Source: Kryptolebias marmoratus
Lineage: Eukaryota; Chordata; Actinopteri; Cyprinodontiformes; Rivulidae
Assembly: GCF_001649575.2 (NCBI RefSeq)
Contig: NC_051445.1
Coordinates: forward strand, 9,483,000 to 9,546,999
DNA: 64,000 nt
Direction of reading: 5' to 3'
Positions 49,780 through 63,531 of this stretch are shown here, in pieces. The notes below the pieces were generated by a model, which had not been told where the DNA came from, made no database searches, and saw nothing but the letters and a program-made list of their open reading frames with translations. Within the stretch, counting starts at the first letter, position 1. Each line of letters opens with the position of its first letter. A program made the translations under genes and the position numbers.

Positions 49780-52700
49780 CTTCTTTTTAAGAAGCGTTGC
49801 ACCTCCCACAGCAGCGATTGGTCTGGAAACAAAAACACACAGATGTTAATCAAAGATGGAGCCAGAAAAGTGACCTTTGATTGGTTGTTAGGAAGGAAGA
49901 GGCTGAGATCTGTCCACAAACGTTTTTTTTTTCTTTAACATCTTAAACTGTTTGTGTCAGCTTGTTATTGGCAAAAACCAATGGACACAGCAAAATTTAA
50001 AAAATCAAAATGCACATAGATAGGGTTGTTTTCCCTGCTTTAGTCAGTAATTAAAATGTTTTTATAGTTGAACAAAACATTGTTGATGCGTCTCAAAACT
50101 TGTTCAAAAGTCTGAGTTGGTTTATCGCCAAAACTTGGATCATTATAAATGAGTCCAAAGTGACTTTTTTTAAAATTCTTTTCATTTTTTATGTGGTTGT
50201 GCAGTTAACGTACAAAACACACGGTTAGCGTGTTGAGCCTGAACAGCCTGAGCGATGCTAATTTTAAAAAATATTACTTTCCGAAAATGTACAAAATCTG
50301 AACAAAAACACACAGAAAGTGATAAAAGACTTGAGAGAATTTTTCATTTCTGTACGTTTTTTTTTTTTAGCTGAAACAGCAGCTGTTAGGAGAGATTAGA
50401 TTCTCCATACAATGTGTACGCGGGTGTTAAAAAGACCTAAAATCTTAAAATCCTCCAACGACGACGCATCGTGTTGGAGCATCGTGAGTTGAGACACGCT
50501 GGGACTTTTAGGTCTCAACTCATGTCCTTTTTTTCTATCCTCAACAAGTTCAGATCAAATAAAGTTACTTTGTTCACATTTGAAGCTACTCATCACTCGG
50601 TCCTTCATCAGATTTGTTCATCTCGAAGTTTAAGACGAAAACTCACAGTGGAAGAAAATTTAAAGGAGAAATTTGATGTGAAAACAAAAGTCATTTCAGT
50701 TGGAAAGACAATAACTTTGATGCCCTTTCGTGCAAGTAACAAAAATTAAACAACCATCATACAGCCTCAGCTTTCTTTTTAAAATAACTCTCTGTTGGAC
50801 ACATATACCGTGTGTATCTGTCGGAGTTGCAGCATAAAGTAAAATGCTCAAATCCAAGGTGCTGGATTTTGTCTTTGCCAAAATTAGGGTTATTCCTTTT
50901 TATTCACACAAACAAATTGTAATTCTAAATCCTTTGTGTGAAACTTTTGCGGTAAAAAGAATTTTACTGGATTTTAAACCAAATTTAAGCTGTTGAAGAA
51001 ATTTTCATCCGTAGAAGTGGAAAAAACCCGTTGAACACATCGCTACGGTCAACGAGACGTACGTTTTTTACTACATGCTTTTATCTAATCTGGTTTTTAT
51101 TTGTATTTTTATTACAAATGGCAATAGTTGGGTTGAAAAATATCAGAATTGTTTTGTGTCTGTATCGTTCACTGTCCTGTGAAGTGTTTCTGTAAAGACG
51201 TTTGGAGACGTACATTTTCGCAAATCGTCCAGCAAAACCACCTTTAGCACTGAGGAGCAGGAATTTATCTATTTCAATTTGTAAACTCTGAGCAAAGTTT
51301 TGCGGCGCTTCACGCTCCGGTTCTGTTTTCAAGCCCTCGATCAATATAAAATCAGCGTTTCATTTCTTTTTTCATGTCACATTTGAGTTGCACTTTGCTT
51401 TACGTTACTTATTGGATTCTTGCACGTCCGTGAAGGAGTTAAGCATCTATTTATCTCCAGTTTTAACTTGTCAGAGTAACGTTTGCTTTTAAGAAGCAGA
51501 CATTTAGCTTCTGTTTTTTCTTAGTGTTGTCCAACGTCTGGACAGAATTAAAACACTGTGCAGCTGCGGCGTCGCCACAAGCGTGCTTAGAGAGTAAAAA
51601 GTTAGAAACTGCTCGAAAAGAGGAAGGGGAACCTTTTTATGCTGAGCAGCTGCATAATTGAACAGTTTCTGCTAATGAAACTCGACACAAATCCATCATG
51701 AAATTCTCTATTAAGCAAAGCTTCCTATTTCCAGTTTATTCACACAAACTCCAGAATGGGACACTTTTCAAATGAACTATGCAGATTTCTGAGGATCAGA
51801 GGTAAAGTTCTTATAAATGCATTGGCAGTGTTTTTGCACTTCTATTTCTTTCCTTTCATAAAAATCCCTCTTGTAATGAAAACTGATGGCAGTGATCAGT
51901 TGGAGGATTGATGCGCATGAGGCGCGCAGCCGAGGTGGTTTGGAGACAGGAACCACAACAAGGACAAAACAAACAGCTCACACACGTCTCATGTGTCTCT
52001 CTGAGGTTTCTCTGCTTGCCTCTGTACTGCCTTCATGAAGGGTTCACACCTGCTTCTGTTCCTCCGGAGCTCGAAATGAAACGAGCCTTTTATTTCCTCT
52101 GCAGAACAAAACCTGCCGTTCAGCCAAAACAATCTTCTGTAAATTATTGGTGCCTTCAGGGAGATCTCGAGTGTAAACGTGTTTCAAGGCCTAATTTCAA
52201 CAGGGCATTCTCGTCTTTCCCCGGGGGAAGTTTTTCTTTTTTTGACTCGTGATTTTGATGGAAAACACCTGAAAGTGAGGACTCCCTCGTTAGTCACTCA
52301 CCTAACGAGGGTGTGTGTATCACATCGTGTCATTACTGAAAGACAGAAAAGATCAACTGTGAGCCACAAGCAAAGAAACCCAAGTGATTCACTCTTTTCA
52401 CATCTATCTCCTGCTTGCTCATCCTCCATTTTCTCCTACAGAGGGTTTCCCTCAGCAATCGATCTGTGTGTTCGAGTGGTTTTTTAAATTTATTTTTAAC
52501 TCAGGTTAAAGCACCATTAAACTGACGTAAGCAGCCTGAAGACAGGCGGTTGTTTCTGAGGCGTTTTGGAAGAAAAGGAAGGCAGAGAGCTGAACGTTTT
52601 CTGCTACAGTTCAATAAAATCCAAAATGTCAGCGGAAAAGAGGTTAAGAATCAGAAACAAGTGACATTCTGCTAAAAGACTGAAAACATTTAGTCTGTTA

Positions 52701-55700
52701 CATCACGAGGGGAACTTCATTCAAGCTCTGTTTGAAACCTCAAACTTGTGAAACAGTAGCTGAGGACAGAAAAGTTTACTGTCTCTCCCACTCATCTCCT
52801 CACCTCCATCAGCCGTACACACCAATGGTTGAGTTATTTTTGGTTTGTAGGCTGCATGATGATCATTTCGTCAGAATGGAAATATAGATTCTTTGTTTTT
52901 GTGACAGCCTGTGCAGATAAATACAACACAATTACAGTAAAGAGGATAATGCATCTAAGGAGGAAGGCAGGGGTTGGTCCGCAGTTTGCAGCAGATAGAA
53001 TCAAGTATTTTTCTTCCTGTCGACATACAAGAACCAATACCTCGAAATGTGTTTAAAATACAAACCCTAAAGTAGAATTTCACTGCAACAAGTGAAAACA
53101 CTGAACCAAAAACTACAGTGTCGATCTTGAGTTGAAGCAACAGTCAAATAAAAGTTAGTTAACGCCAGAAAATTCTCAGTTTCTGAGCCGTGGCCTCATC
53201 TGTCTGCACACCAACGTCACGGCTTGAGAAGAATAACCAGAAGAAATGTAAAATTTGTTTGTAACAAAACACAGGACACAAAGCAACCAAGTAAATATGA
53301 GCAAAAATACAACAGCTGCTGTGATCAGGAGGTAAAGAACAAACTAAAGTACCAACTGGAACCTTTCTGAAGAAGTTTTTGAAGGGTGTCATGTCATCTA
53401 CTGTCAATGAGAGCTTTGGTGTAAACACACTGGGTAAAAGAAGACCAAAATCCCTTTGTTTTGATGCATAAAAAGATTAAAATTAGTGTGACGGTAAAAG
53501 AGTTTATTTGCAAAGGTTTTGGAAAGTTTAGACAGCTCAAAAGTTACTGTATGACGCGTTAAGTTTAACATTCCTTTGTAAAATCTTAAAAAATCATAAA
53601 ACTTAAACGACGATTGGATAAAAACCATTAAAGATATCAAAATGCCTATTTAATCCTGTAAAGTTTGACTTTCTGTGACCAGTTTTAACTCTGAATGATG
53701 TTCTTACTGTGAAGTATGCCTGAAATATAGCACTCCAAAAAGAGCCGGGTTTTCTCAGCTGTTTTTCCAAAATCCCACTGTTGTCTGTGTGGACATTTTT
53801 CATGTTGTTATTTTTGCAAATTTTGTCCACACCGCATGATGCGCTGCTACCAACAATCACAGCGTTCTGTTCCCAGTTGAGCCAAACACTTTTAAGCAAA
53901 GGGTTTTTCAAAGCTGAGCAGCAAATCAAAAATTGTGATGGAAATAAAAGATCAAATAGTAATTGGGATGCTGACTGGCACCCTTATTAATTGGATCAAC
54001 TGTGGCTGTCCTCTTAAAATGCCGAAACGAACAGTCTGTTGCTCACACATACCAGCTTCCACACTTTGCACAAGAATTATTAATGAAAATCTGTGACAGC
54101 TCAAACAAATCAAAGGACTCAGCAAAACATGACCCTCTAGAGAGGCGTCCACCCCAAAATAAACAATCCTTTTCCTGCTCCTGGGTAGAAAACTGCAAGA
54201 TTGAACTTTGCTAAAGAGCTTAAAAGAAGCCTAAAGACTTCTGAGAGACAATTTCCCGCTAACATTATAACAAGATAAATTTGAGGATGCTCAGATTGTT
54301 TGCCGCCATCCTGACCAGAAATAGCACAGCGACTGCACGCAGCACGGAGGTGGTCGAACCTGAGGGCGAAAAAAAAGTGTTGGGAGAGGAAACTACGTGG
54401 TGCCATAAACGCCTGTGGATGTAACAAAATGACACAATCATTCTGACTCTTTAGAGGCTTGACAGGGAGAGAAACATGTCAGAATTATAACAACAAACTG
54501 CCATAATTTACTAAAAGAAGAAGAAGGGAAAAAAAGGCGGAGGTCTCACCCCACCTAAATGTGTCACCTTAAATCTAATAAAACAACTTTTGGGGGAACT
54601 TTAAAGAAGAATGTAGCACAACAACCCCCTCCGGCACACTGCAGTTAGAAAACACTTTCTGTGAAGCTCAAGAAAACATGTCTCCATGTTTCAGAGCAAA
54701 GACTGAGTCTGTCATTAAAGTCAACAGTCTAAGCATCTTTCTTGGGTTTTAACAGTTGAATTTGTTCAATTTAACCTCAGCTGTTGCTTCTTTCTTTTTG
54801 CATTGAAGGAAACAGTCAATGCAGTCACTTTAAGGAGATACGTTTTAAAATAATTTCATATTTAAGTGATGCTGCTCAGTAGGGCTCCCACCTCCGTTGC
54901 GTATTTCAATCTAAAAGCACATAAAGCTGTGACTGAGTTTAAGTTAATGACGACATTGATCATTTATGACGTTAATTTGCTGTGGAAAAAACGGCTGCAG
55001 TTCCACAGCGCCTACATGCATGTCTGCAGCATTTACTGCCCGTGCATTCAGTGTAATTCCTGTAAATCCTCAAGATATATCATCTTATTATTCAAAATAA
55101 AATCAAAATTCTATTAGCTTTTTGAAAACAGAAACAACTGTCAGCTTAAACGACGGTGCAGGAATCTGAAATGCTGCTACATGTAAAGGGTTTTTTTTTT
55201 ACTCTCTTCTTAAATCATAAATTGCAAACATTTTGTGTGTTATTTAAAAATTAAATGCATTTGAAGATAAACTTTATACCAACACATTTCCAAACAATTT
55301 CTCCGAAAAAAGAACAAAACACCAGAAACTAAACGGGTTTGAAAATCTCCATTGCGTCGTGTTACTGCTTCTGTTGAACTGAAATTAAATTAATTTACTT
55401 TGATTTACAAGGTATGTTTTTGTTTTTTTAACACATAAATGTGTCCTTAAACAACACTGAATGAACATTTGTACCATTTTTGGGTTTTTTCTGCAGCTAA
55501 AATGTTCTTCGACCACAAAGAGCTTCAAAATGCCGCTCCAAATCAGGACGTTTTAAAACGATTTGATGATAAATTTAATTGAGCTTTTTAGGAAAATTGC
55601 ATTTATAGTCAATCTAAACTGTCTGTCGCTCAGATTTAGTTGAAAATTGTGTCTTTAGTGACAAAAATCCCTAGTTTAACACAAAGAAAATGAAGTAGAA

Positions 55701-58700
55701 AAAAACTGAGTTTAGGAGATGTTCATTTAATTTTGGAGTGTGGCTTAAATGTAAATTTAAGAATGTTATATATACAAAAATATAGATTTTCTCTCTGTTA
55801 CACATTATAGGAGGATTTACTTCAACACCTGGGTATTTATTTAAGATACAAACTACAGATAACAAGAGTCCAAAACTCATCTTTTCAGCTGGATTTGTTG
55901 TGTTTTTCATAAAACACAGGTGAAAAGGTTTACAGGTTCAGTTATAAATGCACATCTTTTGTTCAGCGTTAAAGATCCAGGGCTATCAGCAGCATGAAAG
56001 GTACATCACTATAACATCATCATCTTATAAGCAGTTTTAGAACTATAACCAGCCAAGAAATCCTATTTTTTCGAGGAACGACTGATCAGCATCTGCAGGT
56101 TACTTGAACGTGGATTCCTGAGCTTCACTGCTGTCGAGACTGAAACCTACGAGTTACTGAAGCTACACATGAGGGGAGTTTACAGGCAGGGAAATCACCC
56201 CACACATGATCATTTTACACAGACAGACTTAAAAAAGACAGTTGTTTAAAATATTTGAAACCTCTGGCAATGGTTCAGTTTGCACCTGCAGCTGCAGCAC
56301 AGCTGAGTAAACTGTCTCCTGCTGCTCCGAAAACTCACTTTTCAACATTTTGATTGCGGCGCCGCTGCTCTGCACTCAACACAACGTGACACAAAACTGT
56401 GTTAGAGCTCGCTGCACTACAGACTTCTGAGAGACGACTCTTGTTAATGTTCACAGTTTAAAAAAAAAAGCTCTGGCTAAAGCACACAAAATGGCATTTG
56501 TTGATCTGATTTGAGTCCTGATGCTCTGCGCTGATGGAAAGACAACTTAAATGGAAATAGAAGAAGGAGGAACGCACACTGCCTCATGAATTTCAGTTTC
56601 GCTTTGAATGACTGCATGTGTGTGTTCATTTGTGTAACAGAATGAAAAACAAACTGAGTAATGCAGATAATTATGAACCTATGAAAAGGGAATCCTATTG
56701 TCTCATATGAGAACACCCCCAGTGAACAGAGTTATATTCTCACAACAGGGAAACACAGCTTGGTAATCGCCTACAGAGAACAAAAAAACACACATTAAGC
56801 CTTGAAAGTAGATATGAACGTTGGCAGGAATGGTGACATGCTGCTCACAAAAAAACTCCAGGAGTTGGAAATGAAAGAATGTTACGACTGTTTTCCTCAC
56901 AATGACCCAGAACTAAAGTTGTGGCGCTTTTTTTTCTGGTTCCTGCACACAACCAGGAGTAAAACAATAACTGTTGCATTTTAGGTTTACGTGCATAATT
57001 GGATGAACAGCAAAAATAAATAAATAACTAAATCAACTGTGCGCAACTGTAATTTGGGACAAAAGAGCAGGCCGATTGTAAACACACACACACACACGAG
57101 ACAAACACGGGAACATCATTTACAAGCCAAGTCAGTCATCCAAACTTAATCCCAGCGAGCAAAATAACTGAGACAAGAAGCTACAGTAAAACACAGAACT
57201 GGTGGAGCGTCACCAAATCAGAAGTGAAGGCTGATATCAGAGGGGCGCAGGCCCCAGACAGACTTTCATACAGAAAACATCATCTCTCTGTTGTACACTT
57301 TTATTACAATTTGTCAAAAGGACAAATGAAAAGAGTTCAGAACTGAATATGTATTAAAATGGCCTTACTTAAAGGGCTGATAATTCAGTGTGCTGAGGTA
57401 TTTCACTCAGACAAAAGACATTAAGATTGACCACAATCAACAAGAGTTTAAACTTCTAAAAAAAGAGAGCAAATAACAGAATAACGCTGCCTAACATGAG
57501 GCTTAATAATCATGTTGTTTATCTGTTTGTAATTTATTCTTTAACTTTTGATCCATGAACCTGCCAGACACTAACGATGAAAATTAGTGTAAAGCTTTTC
57601 CATGTTTACTTATGTTGACTTATGTTTTGTTCCTTTTGAATAAATAAGCTTTAACCTTATTAGGCTGACAGTTCAGAGTTCTAAAAAATAAATCTGATAG
57701 CAATTAGGGCACAAAAAAGGTGAAAGAGTCAAATATTGTAACGCTAGCCTCTATTGCAGATCCTACAGATTGGTATCTATAATAGATCAGATGCTCTGCA
57801 CGTTATCTTGATTATTTTTTATTTTACGTGATGTTAAATTTAACCGCCTGCGTTCATACGGGGCAACAGCTAAGAAGTTTGACATTTTTTAGAACAAAAA
57901 TATGATACAAGAGGCCCAACAGTTCAGCACTTAGGATCAAATGACAAGCAAGAATAAAAGTAATAAACACAAAAACATCTGTTTTTCTCCAAAAAACTAT
58001 AGTGACATGCCTCTCCACATCCTGAAAAAAGTAAAATACTACGCTACAAACATGTCCGTGTCTCAACCTTTCCTTTAACTTCTGGTTGCGTCAAACTCAA
58101 AACAAGAATATAAAGCTAAAATAATGACAATAAACGTAAAAATAATGAAGAAGGGTCCAGTTTCATTGTTTGATATGATGCTATTGGCACCAGATCCCGA
58201 AAAGGAAAAGGCGGGTAAAGAAAAAGGATGGACAGACATGACGCTCCTGCACTATTTACAGCTGAAAATCTGTTTTTAACACTTACATTTCCCACTAAAA
58301 CCAAGTCAGACATATTTAGACATTATTTTAATGACTGCATGAGCACTATCATGGTACTGCTCGCTCCCTTTTTAAAATCAGAGTAATACTTACAAATGAG
58401 CAGTACGAGCCAGTGTCTGGTAAATATTAATGTGCGTATTTTGAAGGCCAGCTTTGGTTCAGAGCTCTAAAACGGGACCATGACACCCAGCCAGCTCACG
58501 GTCACATCATCGCAGATTAATTAGACCCTTGAGGTTTCATCACAAATGCTAACACTTGTGCTTTTCCTAATTATGGCAAGCCCACATGTCTGCTGGACAA
58601 AGAAATATTGAACATTTCCTTGGAATAAATCAACTTGTTTGCTCTTGCAGTTTAATTTGTTTCCAGTTAGAGTTTGCATCGACTGCATGTGGTCTTTGAA

Positions 58701-60960
58701 TTTGTTTCAAAGCTTTAATTTCTTCTCGTGTTTCTTTTGCGTTTAGATAACAGAGGGGTTTATTGAGTTTTTAAAATCAAAACTTTGGTACTAAACTCCC
58801 AAATTTCACATTTAAGTGGCTGGGCATCGCAGTGAACATGTAAAATGCTGCTTGCCACAGAAAGCATCTGAGCTGAGCTGTGCACTGATGTGTTTCTGCA
58901 CAGAGAACATTAAATCTGCACATACATCATTCATGCTGGAGGCTTTTCGTTCAGTCGATCATCACTCTAACATTCGAACAATATCACGAAGCAGCAGAGT
59001 TCACGATGAAGCACTTTAGTCACACTCTCACAAAAGTTGCATAAATCTAATGAGACTATTCGTAATTTAAAATACATAAACAAAAAGAGGTTGTTAAATT
59101 CTTTCTCCTTTTTAAGGCTTTTTCACATCAACCCAGCATGAGGCAGCAGAAACACGCTCATTATTCCGACACACTCAGAAAAATAAATGATTTTATACAA
59201 CTTACTCCTGTCATTTCTACATTTTGTGTCAGGTTTCTTAAAGCAAGACTTAATCTGCCATTAACAGGATTTTCAGATGAATATCAGCAGTTTGTAATTA
59301 TTTTTGGTGGCCTTTTTAAACATTACTGGTTGCAGTAACAGGGTTACATATTTGTCTTTACTTATTAGCAACAGCTAATGCTAAAAATCACCTTAAACTG
59401 TTTCAGTTTCCCGAATTAATTTCATTTCCCTAAAATTTGAGCCAAATTTGCACATTATTTGTTCCTGTTCTGTTTAAGTAAGAATAAGACACAGTTAGAA
59501 CCAAGTAAACAGTTGCAAAATACATGTTCATGTTGTCATTGCACAAGTTCTGATCTTTTAACAATAAGAACACAGTTAGTTCTGTTTTAAGCTCTTCTAA
59601 TGTGACATTTTCTACTCCTTAGGGTTGTCATTAGTGTAAGTAAATCAGAAAGACTTGCTGTTTAACGTTCCACGGGGGGTCAAAGTTACCAATAAAGACG
59701 GTGCATTTAAGATTTGTTTTTAAGCCTGGTGAAAAAACAGCTATAAGTCATTCAGTGCTGCTCAAATTGATCCAATTACTGCATTTTGTGTTTTTTTATC
59801 AGCTAAACACATTAAACATTTACTACAACTGACTGACTGACTGCTGCTCATTAATGTTCTTATTGGTAGTAGATAAATGGTGTCAGCTTCTAGGATAAAA
59901 TACTACAGCAAACATCCAAAGACCAAGACAAATCCATCTGTACATGGAGTAAAATAAAACATAAAATGTGTCCAATGTTTAGGCTAAATTGGAGTCTTAC
60001 ACCTGAGTGTCGATTACTCGCCGTGTCCGGGATGCTTGTCATCGTAGCAGCACTTCACGTCTTTGACATAATACTGTCCTAACTTTTCTATTTTCTGACT
60101 GCGAGAAAACCCCTTACATGAGCTTCTATAATGTAGAAAACAAAAACTGTACAGAATAATTACGAGTACTTACATGCGATGTTCTCAGTGGAGCAATGAG
60201 TTCAGCTTTGACATTTGGCAGGTTGTGTGCACTGACGCCGTCTCTTTCATACACACTGACACACACACACAGGAAGTCAGACATCACTATGATCCCATCC
60301 TTTTATGTTTGATTTCTTCTCTTAACACATTGCTTCGACTGGGAATACAGCCTCACACAGACACAACCCTAAAAGAAACAAACGGACAAATTTTAATTTA
60401 TCAGGTTCATTCTTTTAACTCATATAAGATATTATCTTTTCACTTCTAAATACATAAGATTTAGGGAGCCAACAGGTGTTGACCCACATAGTGTGTTTTA
60501 CTGTGTGTAGCGTTGAAGTGGGGTCAACACCTGCTGTACTGCACCAGTTGAGGAGCTTTGGAACCAGCGCAAACACAGTTTATAGCATCTTATAGCAAAA
60601 GGAGAAAAGTAGTGTTTGATGTTTTGCCTCACAAGAACAAAAGTATTGATTCTAACCGTTTTATAATTTCAAACCAACAATTTAAACTGCTTTTCTTGGT
60701 TTAAGTCACCATTAAGTGCACAGCTCTATGAACATGCTTGCCCGTCATTTACATGGTTTCAAACGGACGTTGAATTACTGCACAACTTCGTCTCATTGGG
60801 GATTATCATGAAACTACCACACTCGCTGCCAAAAAACAAACAAAAGTAAAGCACCCAGACAAAATGGTGGAAATGTAACGAAACTGCACACGTGGAAAAG
60901 TTCTGTGACTGTATTTCAGTGATCACAACATCTAAACAAATGGATAACGAAGTTGGCAGT
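49780..60960. other. Long interval between the two CD4-type genes, no supportable gene
   Basis: AT-rich sequence with many short open frames on both strands. None showed Ig-type cysteine spacing, membrane exons with matched splice phases, or another family motif. I looked for LAG3-like or further CD4-like exons and did not find any. The one clear structure is the hairpin at 60473-60533. Confidence 0.45.
60473..60533. other. Perfect 13-bp inverted repeat with a 35-base loop
   Basis: The arms CAGGTGTTGACCC (60473-60485) and GGGTCAACACCTG (60521-60533) are exact reverse complements. The loop is T/G-rich. No coding sequence surrounds it. Confidence 0.85.
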
Positions 60961-60984
60961 ACGATGACACTGCTGGTCCCACGT

Positions 60985-61600
60985 CAGTAGGTTGTGGTCT
61001 CCCACTCAGGCAAGATTAGAGTTATATTCTTGTTTCTCTTCTCTTGAAGCAGGGTGGCCCTCCAGATAAAGCAGAACGTCCGAACAGAACCCACATGTTG
61101 GACCGAGGAAGGATATGGGGACCTCAGCACGACACAAGCAGTCCATGAACATGTCTTGTGTGTGGCAGGTGTTGTCTTGTTGAAAGACCAGGACGCTACA
61201 GGAGAGGTAAGACATGTAGTTCTGAGCCATCGAGAGTCCAACTCCTGTGTGAGGGTAGCAGACACAGATGTCATGCAGTTTAATACTTGGTGCAGAATAT
61301 GATGATCCTCTTTGGTGTAGTCTGTCTTGGGTGACTGGAACCTTCATGTTTGTGGTTCCAACATCAAGCCATTGTGACACCCAGCAACACTGTCTTTACC
61401 TGTTTTGCTGTGCAGAGTCACAGGAAGCTGGTGCCCATCTCCATGGTCGAGGCAGGGGAGACCCTGGAGAGGTTGCCAGTCCGTCACATGATTCGATCAC
61501 CCAGCTACAGTCAAACCCACAATGTGTTCCCTACCAAACTCCATCAAGTGCTGGTAACCCTGTCTAATGAACCTACGAGACATCTTTTTCTGTTTGGTGT
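60985..61600 (-). pseudogene. Decayed Tc1/mariner-like transposase, interrupted
   Basis: On the - strand a start-like segment near 61.59-61.50 kb (MSRRFIRQGYQHLMEFGREH) resembles the N-terminal helix-turn-helix entry of Tc1-like transposases. Near 61.18 kb LVFQQDNTCHTQD resembles the catalytic FQQDN box. The reading frame shifts between these parts, and unrelated repeat sequence (61416-61490) lies in the middle. The C-terminal third with the last catalytic acid is not recognisable. It is an inactive copy. Confidence 0.5.
61416..61490 (+). repeat. Teleost repeat fragment inside the Tc1-like remnant
   Basis: CTGGTGCCCATCTCCATGGTC followed by GAGACCCTGGAGAGGTTGCC and AGTCCGTCACATG is the core of the same common fish repeat seen at 33871-33931. 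Confidence 0.5.
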
Positions 61601-62393
61601 CCTTCACTAACTGTTTGGACTGACTACTGGACACTCCAGTAACTGCCTGATAACACCATCACTCTAGTTGTGATACCACCACTTGTGCCCTCTGGTGTCT
61701 AAAAGTTAAGCTCCTGCCACATTGTGTGCAAGTTCCTCCAGGTGCTTGACCTTTGTTGTCAGTGAGTATGTTCACGTTGTGTAAAAATGTGTGATTGTAA
61801 TTTTTCTCTCAGTGGTGGAGACCTCCCTAAATTTGTTGGGCATCCTTTTGATTTGTTAATATGGGAAAAAAAGAACCAAAAACAAATAATTTGCTGCAAA
61901 ACTTTAATATTTTGTGATTACAACCAACAAAAACTGAAGCAACGTATTTGCAAGAGTCAACTGAAGGGTAAAAGGTATGTTAAGATGCTGCATAAAGGTA
62001 AAAAAAAAGAAGCAAAAATGTGTACAGCTGGCTGAAACTGAAACAAATAGGTCAAAAATGCAACAAACAAGTAACTGAGGTGAGTCAGGGCTGGGTGGTG
62101 AGGGAAACACATGCACCTACACAGAAGACAAATGGGAAACGGTAACATAAAAGTAAAGCCTTCAAGAAGTTTTGTGACAGGTTCATTGGTTATACAGTAT
62201 TTGGTGACAAAGCTCAAAGTGCCTACAGCATTATATTTGATTATATTTTCACCCAGAAACATTCAAAAGCTCATTTACATTCATGCCACATTCGCTCTGG
62301 TGTTCTCGTTCTCTTGTTCTCCCCTTCTTTTTATCTCCCTTGCTATCTCTCTCCGTTTTCTCTTTCATTATCTCTCCTTCCTCCTCTTTCATG

Positions 62394-63531
62394 TCACTCC
62401 TTCAGCAGGGGCTGAAGCGCCAGGGCTGGTGGCTTCTCTCTCCGGCGTCCTTGCTGCGGTTTTGGTGCAGCTGTTTGGCTGTGATAAAGAGAGCAAAGAG
62501 GAGAAGTTTTCACACTAATTACAACACAATAATGAAGTGCTCGGTAAAAGGCACGGAGAAAACGAAGGTCAAACAGTCATTTGTGTAAAGAGAGCCGAGT
62601 CTATTAGAAAGCATCTGTGAAATGAGAGGAGAATATTGGAGAGAAGGGTGTTTTTAATAGATGGAGGCGTGTTAAGAACATTTACCGCTCACACTCGCAG
62701 TACGTTTTGGCTTTCTGTGACTGTTTGGCCTTTTTCATCTTCAGTTTTCTCTATAAAAATTAGAAAAAAATGCATTATACTTTTGTTTCCCTAGGAAACA
62801 GTTTCTCCTTCATTTCACCTTCCTGTTTTGTTTCCCAAGGCAGCAAATGATAATCATTTGATTCATTTACCTTCTTTCTTCTGATCCTCTTCACCATGAC
62901 AATAATAACAACAATTAGGATGATCACAAGCAGGCTGCCAACTCCGATCGCGACACACACCCACCAGATTAGGCCCAGAAGCTCGAATTCGCTGGCGTAT
63001 GTATGTGGATTGTTGGTGCCACCTAGTCGAGTAAAGACAACAAGGATCAAAATGAGTCACATTCAGTGAAGAATCACTTTGTCTAAAACGTAAGAAAGTG
63101 TGAAGAGTTGAACAAATAGTACCGCTGCTATTCTTTGAATGCGTGCTGGTTGTATCTTCGATATCTGGTTGTTTGGGAATGGGAGGTTTTGGGAATGGTG
63201 TGGTTGCAAGCCCTGAAAGGAAAAATAAAAACTTTATTCCTGTCCACATGGGTAGCTTTTGTTGTACCACTAAGGTGCAAAAGAAATGGTAGAAGCATCA
63301 TACCGGTTACAGTGACAGTCAGAGTTTTGTTGAATTTATCCACTCCATTCACCACATGACACTGCCACATCCCTCCATGTGAGGCGTCTACAGGGTTGAG
63401 CTGAACTGTTTTTGACTTCTCCACTGAACCATCTGGCTTCTTCCATTCCACTGTGGAGGTTTGGTCTGTTACCTGACACTCCAGGGTGGCCTGCGTTCCC
63501 ACCTGGACATTGTGGGAGGGAGCAACCGAGA
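62394..63531 (-). CDS. cd4-2: CD4-like co-receptor (CD4-2 type), 3' part of the gene, 5 exons, 5' end outside the window
   Basis: Exons in transcript order are 63531-63304 (Ig domain), 63212-63123 (Pro/Thr-rich stalk), 63022-62871 (membrane exon), 62750-62686 and 62478-62394, with matching phases throughout. The Ig exon is a phase 1-1 unit with a canonical Cys pair (LECQV and MWQCHV) and an NKT glycosylation site. The stalk reads TPFPKPPIPKQPD. The membrane exon contains VGSLLVIILIVVIIVMV. A long basic tail carries CEC within KTYCECER, the Lck-type Cys-x-Cys motif, and continues to QPLLKE. The tail boundaries (phase 0 after the membrane exon, phase 2 after Cys-x-Cys) equal those of the CD4-1 gene, so the two are paralogues. 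No further Ig exon lies between 63532 and 64000; the signal peptide and outer Ig domains are beyond the edge. LAG3 is less likely because of the Cys-x-Cys tail. Confidence 0.8.

Noticed and set aside
51908..52252. 114-aa open frame on the + strand
   Set aside because: No family similarity, no promoter or splice signals; composition like the surrounding non-coding sequence.
53159..53428. 89-aa open frame on the - strand with a GVQTDEATAQ stretch
   Set aside because: The local motif looks protein-like, but the rest of the frame does not, and no good acceptor/donor pair was seen.
62775..63050. Unspliced C-terminus (VNESNDYHLLPWETK) after the membrane segment
   Set aside because: It begins exactly at a GTAAAT donor, and the spliced reading leads to the Cys-x-Cys exon; the read-through is intron.
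62394..63531. LAG3 as identity of the second Ig gene
   Set aside because: The tail carries Cys-x-Cys and shares all exon phases with the CD4-1 gene; the KIEELE-type and Glu-Pro repeat tail of LAG3 is not seen.
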